Shown in pieces: positions 6,637-8,295 of a stretch of 8,295 bases of DNA. The translations under genes and the position numbers were made by a program. Source of the stretch: Chloroflexota bacterium (GTDB taxonomy: Bacteria > Chloroflexota > Dehalococcoidia > DSTF01 > RBG-16-68-14); contig JADFNZ010000075.1 in NCBI GenBank assembly GCA_022563135.1, forward strand, positions 1-8,295, in the 5' to 3' direction. Position 1 is the first letter of the stretch. Each line of letters starts with the position of its first letter. The notes under the pieces were generated by a model. It was not told the DNA's origin, did not search any database, and worked only from the letters and a program-made list of their open reading frames with translations.

Positions 6637-7629
6637 CTAGAACTGCTCCGGGTTGAAGCGGCGCCCGTGCGCGTCGATGAACGCCTCCACCCGCTCCAGG
6701 CTGTACTCATCCGTTGAGAACTTGTCGATGCGCGCCCAGGATGTGAGCGCGATCGCCTCCTCCTCCATCTCGAAGTAGGGCGCCATCACGAGCAGGTCGC
6801 CGCGATTCAGCCGCGCCTCGAAGAGATCCTCAAGCTCGTCGATGATCGTCTGGTCGGCCGTGTTGTACCAGAGGACGACGCCGCCGTGCTCCATATTGTG
6901 GACGAGCGTCTCTGCCTCCCACGCCTCCCGGTAGATGCCCCACTGGGCCGGGCCGCAGAACGTCGGAGACTCGAGTGGCCTGGTGGCGCAGGCGCTGCTG
7001 CTCCAGTGGGGGCCGCCGGCCGGGGGGTTGGTGTTGCCGTCGGCGACGTAGTCGACGAACCGTGCGACGTGGGGTCCCGTGGTGTTTTCGCCGTCGCCGT
7101 AGAAGCCGCCGTAGATCGTCTGGATGTCCACATACTCGCCGGGCAGGTCGGGTGCTGGATCGCCCTCCACCCGCACCGCCTCGGCAGACGGACTCTCTTC
7201 CGTCGGGTCCGGCTCGAAGTTCTCGCAGTCCGCGAGGCGCCACTCTCCGTCTTGCTTCGTGAGCGTCGCGCGTCCGAGGCTGCTTTCGCCCACGGAGATC
7301 TCCTCGCCGTCCGATACGAGGACGACGTCCAGATCGACCACCACGAGTCCGTTGCGCTCCTCTACAATCGTGGCGTCTCGTACGGCCACCTCGGTGACGG
7401 AGAAGAACAGGCTGAGCGTTTCGGCGCCCTCGGCGAACTCGTCGAAGGTGACCTGCTGCTGGCACTCCTCGGAGAGGAAGCCGTAGGCGACATCGAGGTC
7501 GGCGCCCATCGCCCGGAAGAACGCCTCCACCGTATCGCGGATCTGCTCCTCGTCGCTGGCACCGCCACCTCCGCTACATGCGACCAGAAGCGCCGCGAGC
7601 GCGAGCGGTAACGCTAGGTACCAGCGCAC
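6637..7629 (-). CDS. Secreted lipoprotein with NTF2-like region and DUF3105 domain
   Basis: Specific function unknown. I start it at the GTG at 7629 because AAAGGAGG lies exactly six bases upstream and the resulting N-terminus is a compact lipoprotein signal: Arg2, a hydrophobic stretch, and the lipobox LVAC with Cys18 as the lipidated residue. The longer frame from the GTG at 7662 would add 11 charged residues and bury the ribosome site inside the gene. After a short Gly linker, residues about 27-135 (DEEQIRDTVEAFFRAM through GEWRLADCENF) look like an NTF2/SnoaL-like fold. An acidic Pro-rich linker follows. Residues about 165-330 contain DUF3105 hallmarks: NPPAGGPHW (201-209) and LVHNMEHGGVVLWYN (242-256), with His208, His244 and His248 as candidate metal or catalytic residues. 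Cys214 and Cys225 may form a disulfide outside the membrane. It starts 36 bp after the alcohol dehydrogenase stop, so the two may share a transcript. Length 330 residues. Confidence 0.9.
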   Translation of the reverse strand: MRWYLALPLALAALLVACSGGGGASDEEQIRDTVEAFFRAMGADLDVAYGFLSEECQQQVTFDEFAEGAETLSLFFSVTEVAVRDATIVEERNGLVVVDLDVVLVSDGEEISVGESSLGRATLTKQDGEWRLADCENFEPDPTEESPSAEAVRVEGDPAPDLPGEYVDIQTIYGGFYGDGENTTGPHVARFVDYVADGNTNPPAGGPHWSSSACATRPLESPTFCGPAQWGIYREAWEAETLVHNMEHGGVVLWYNTADQTIIDELEDLFEARLNRGDLLVMAPYFEMEEEAIALTSWARIDKFSTDEYSLERVEAFIDAHGRRFNPEQF

Positions 7630-7635
7630 GGGGCG

Positions 7636-7643
7636 CCTCCTTT
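7636..7643 (-). promoter_or_regulatory. Strong Shine-Dalgarno deciding the lipoprotein start
   Basis: AAAGGAGG on the minus strand is near-perfectly complementary to the 16S rRNA 3' end. It is six bases before the GTG at 7629 and lies inside the longer frame that begins at 7662. It therefore fixes the shorter start. Confidence 0.8.
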
Positions 7644-7665
7644 CGATTCGTTCGGGCGGCACGCG

Positions 7666-8295
7666 CTAGAAGACGATGACGCTGCGGGCTACCTCGCCGT
7701 TCTTCATCGCCTCGAACGCCTCGTTGATCCCCTCTAGCGGGTAGGTGCGCGAGACGAGCTCGTCCAGCTTCAGCTTGCCGGCCATGTAGAGGTCGATCAG
7801 GCGGGGCATGTCGTGGCGTGGGCGCGTGGAGCCGTAGGCGCAACCCCGCAGCACCTTCTCCTGCATGAACGCCGCGGCGTTGATCGTCACCTCCGACCCG
7901 AGCGGCGCCATACCGACGACGATCGCCTCACCGCCGCGATGCACCATGTCGAACGCCTGCGTGATCGCCTTCGGCAGGCCGATCACCTCGAACGCGTAAT
8001 CGGCGCCGCCGCTCGTCAGCTCCGTGACCTTGGCCACGGCGTCCTCCTTCGAGGCGTCGACGAAGTGGGTGGCGCCGAACTCGCGTGCCATCTCCAGCTT
8101 GTTCGGATGGATGTCGACCGCGATGATCCGTTCCGCGCCCGCGAGCGCGCAGCCCTGGATCACGTTCAGGCCAACGCCGCCCGTGCCGATCACGGCGCAC
8201 GAGGAGCCGGGCTGCACTTTCGCGGTGTTGATCGCCGCGCCGACGCCCGTCATCACGGCGCATCCGACGAGCGCCGCCTTGTCCATGGGGATGTC
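7666..8295 (-). CDS. Zinc-dependent alcohol dehydrogenase, MDR superfamily (5' part outside window)
   Basis: This enzyme oxidises an alcohol or reduces an aldehyde with NAD(H); the substrate cannot be told from this fragment. The frame is open to the window edge, so the methionine at 8286 is internal and the N-terminal catalytic zinc domain lies outside. The visible 209 residues correspond to the Rossmann domain and the return to the catalytic domain. The Cys in LVGCAVMTGVGAA matches the third catalytic-zinc ligand (Cys174 of horse liver ADH). GTGGVG is the dinucleotide-binding loop. The Asp in IIAVDIHPNK matches the Asp that binds the adenosine ribose and points to NAD rather than NADP. Segments such as LRGCAYGSTRP, LDELVSRTYPLEGINEAFEAM and the C-terminal GEVARSVIVF are typical of the class III/NDMA-dependent-like branch. 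It ends with TAG 36 bp before the lipoprotein start. Confidence 0.93.
   Translation of the reverse strand, partial: DIPMDKAALVGCAVMTGVGAAINTAKVQPGSSCAVIGTGGVGLNVIQGCALAGAERIIAVDIHPNKLEMAREFGATHFVDASKEDAVAKVTELTSGGADYAFEVIGLPKAITQAFDMVHRGGEAIVVGMAPLGSEVTINAAAFMQEKVLRGCAYGSTRPRHDMPRLIDLYMAGKLKLDELVSRTYPLEGINEAFEAMKNGEVARSVIVF

Noticed and set aside
5943..6656. Plus-strand open frame of 237 codons opposite the cysteine desulfurase gene
   Set aside because: Antisense shadow of a gene with all PLP-binding and catalytic motifs intact; no family features.
6886..7611. Plus-strand open frame of 241 codons opposite the lipoprotein gene
   Set aside because: Mirror of a gene with a clear lipobox and DUF3105 motifs; no independent evidence of coding.
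7630..7662. Upstream GTG start at 7662 for the lipoprotein
   Set aside because: It would place the AAAGGAGG ribosome site inside the coding region and add charged residues before the signal peptide. The GTG at 7629 is at ideal spacing.

Overview
The window is a compact, G+C-rich (about two-thirds by eye) stretch of ordinary bacterial chromosome. All six supported genes lie on the minus strand, so transcription runs from high to low coordinates. The gene families, the GTG starts, the apparent leaderless start and the DUF3105-type lipoprotein would suit a high-GC Chloroflexota or actinobacterial-type genome. The phylum is inferred from overall gene character and was not tested. I see no tRNA, rRNA, CRISPR array, insertion sequence or phage gene.

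In transcription order: the C-terminal half or more of a zinc-dependent, NAD-type alcohol dehydrogenase (8295-7666, cut by the window edge); a secreted lipoprotein with an NTF2-like region and a DUF3105 domain (7629-6637), whose true start I place 11 codons inside the longest frame; a 73-bp gap with a dyad and direct repeats; a group I (NifS/IscS-type) cysteine desulfurase (6563-5385); a 58-bp gap with a good extended -10 element placed as for a leaderless transcript; a 521-residue protein of uncertain function (5326-3761); peptidyl-tRNA hydrolase pth (3764-3096), which overlaps that gene by four bases (GTGA); a 73-bp gap with a candidate extended -10 and a perfect 9-bp stem-loop; and the transcription-repair coupling factor mfd (3021-1), which leaves the window after 1007 codons.

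Functionally, the right side is redox metabolism plus a cell-surface protein, the centre is sulfur mobilisation for Fe-S clusters and thio-modification, and the left side is translation quality control (Pth) next to transcription-coupled repair (Mfd), a pairing seen in many bacteria. The least explained gene is the 521-residue protein translationally coupled to pth. Its C-terminal half has a Cys-x14-Cys-x2-Cys cluster and a helical architecture that reminds me of the C-terminal part of large DUF6079/BREX-type ATPases, but without an ATPase domain. I do not see a complete new system. The points worth following are this orphan protein, the leaderless promoter, the mfd leader hairpin, and unusual residues in the Pth and cysteine desulfurase active-site regions.
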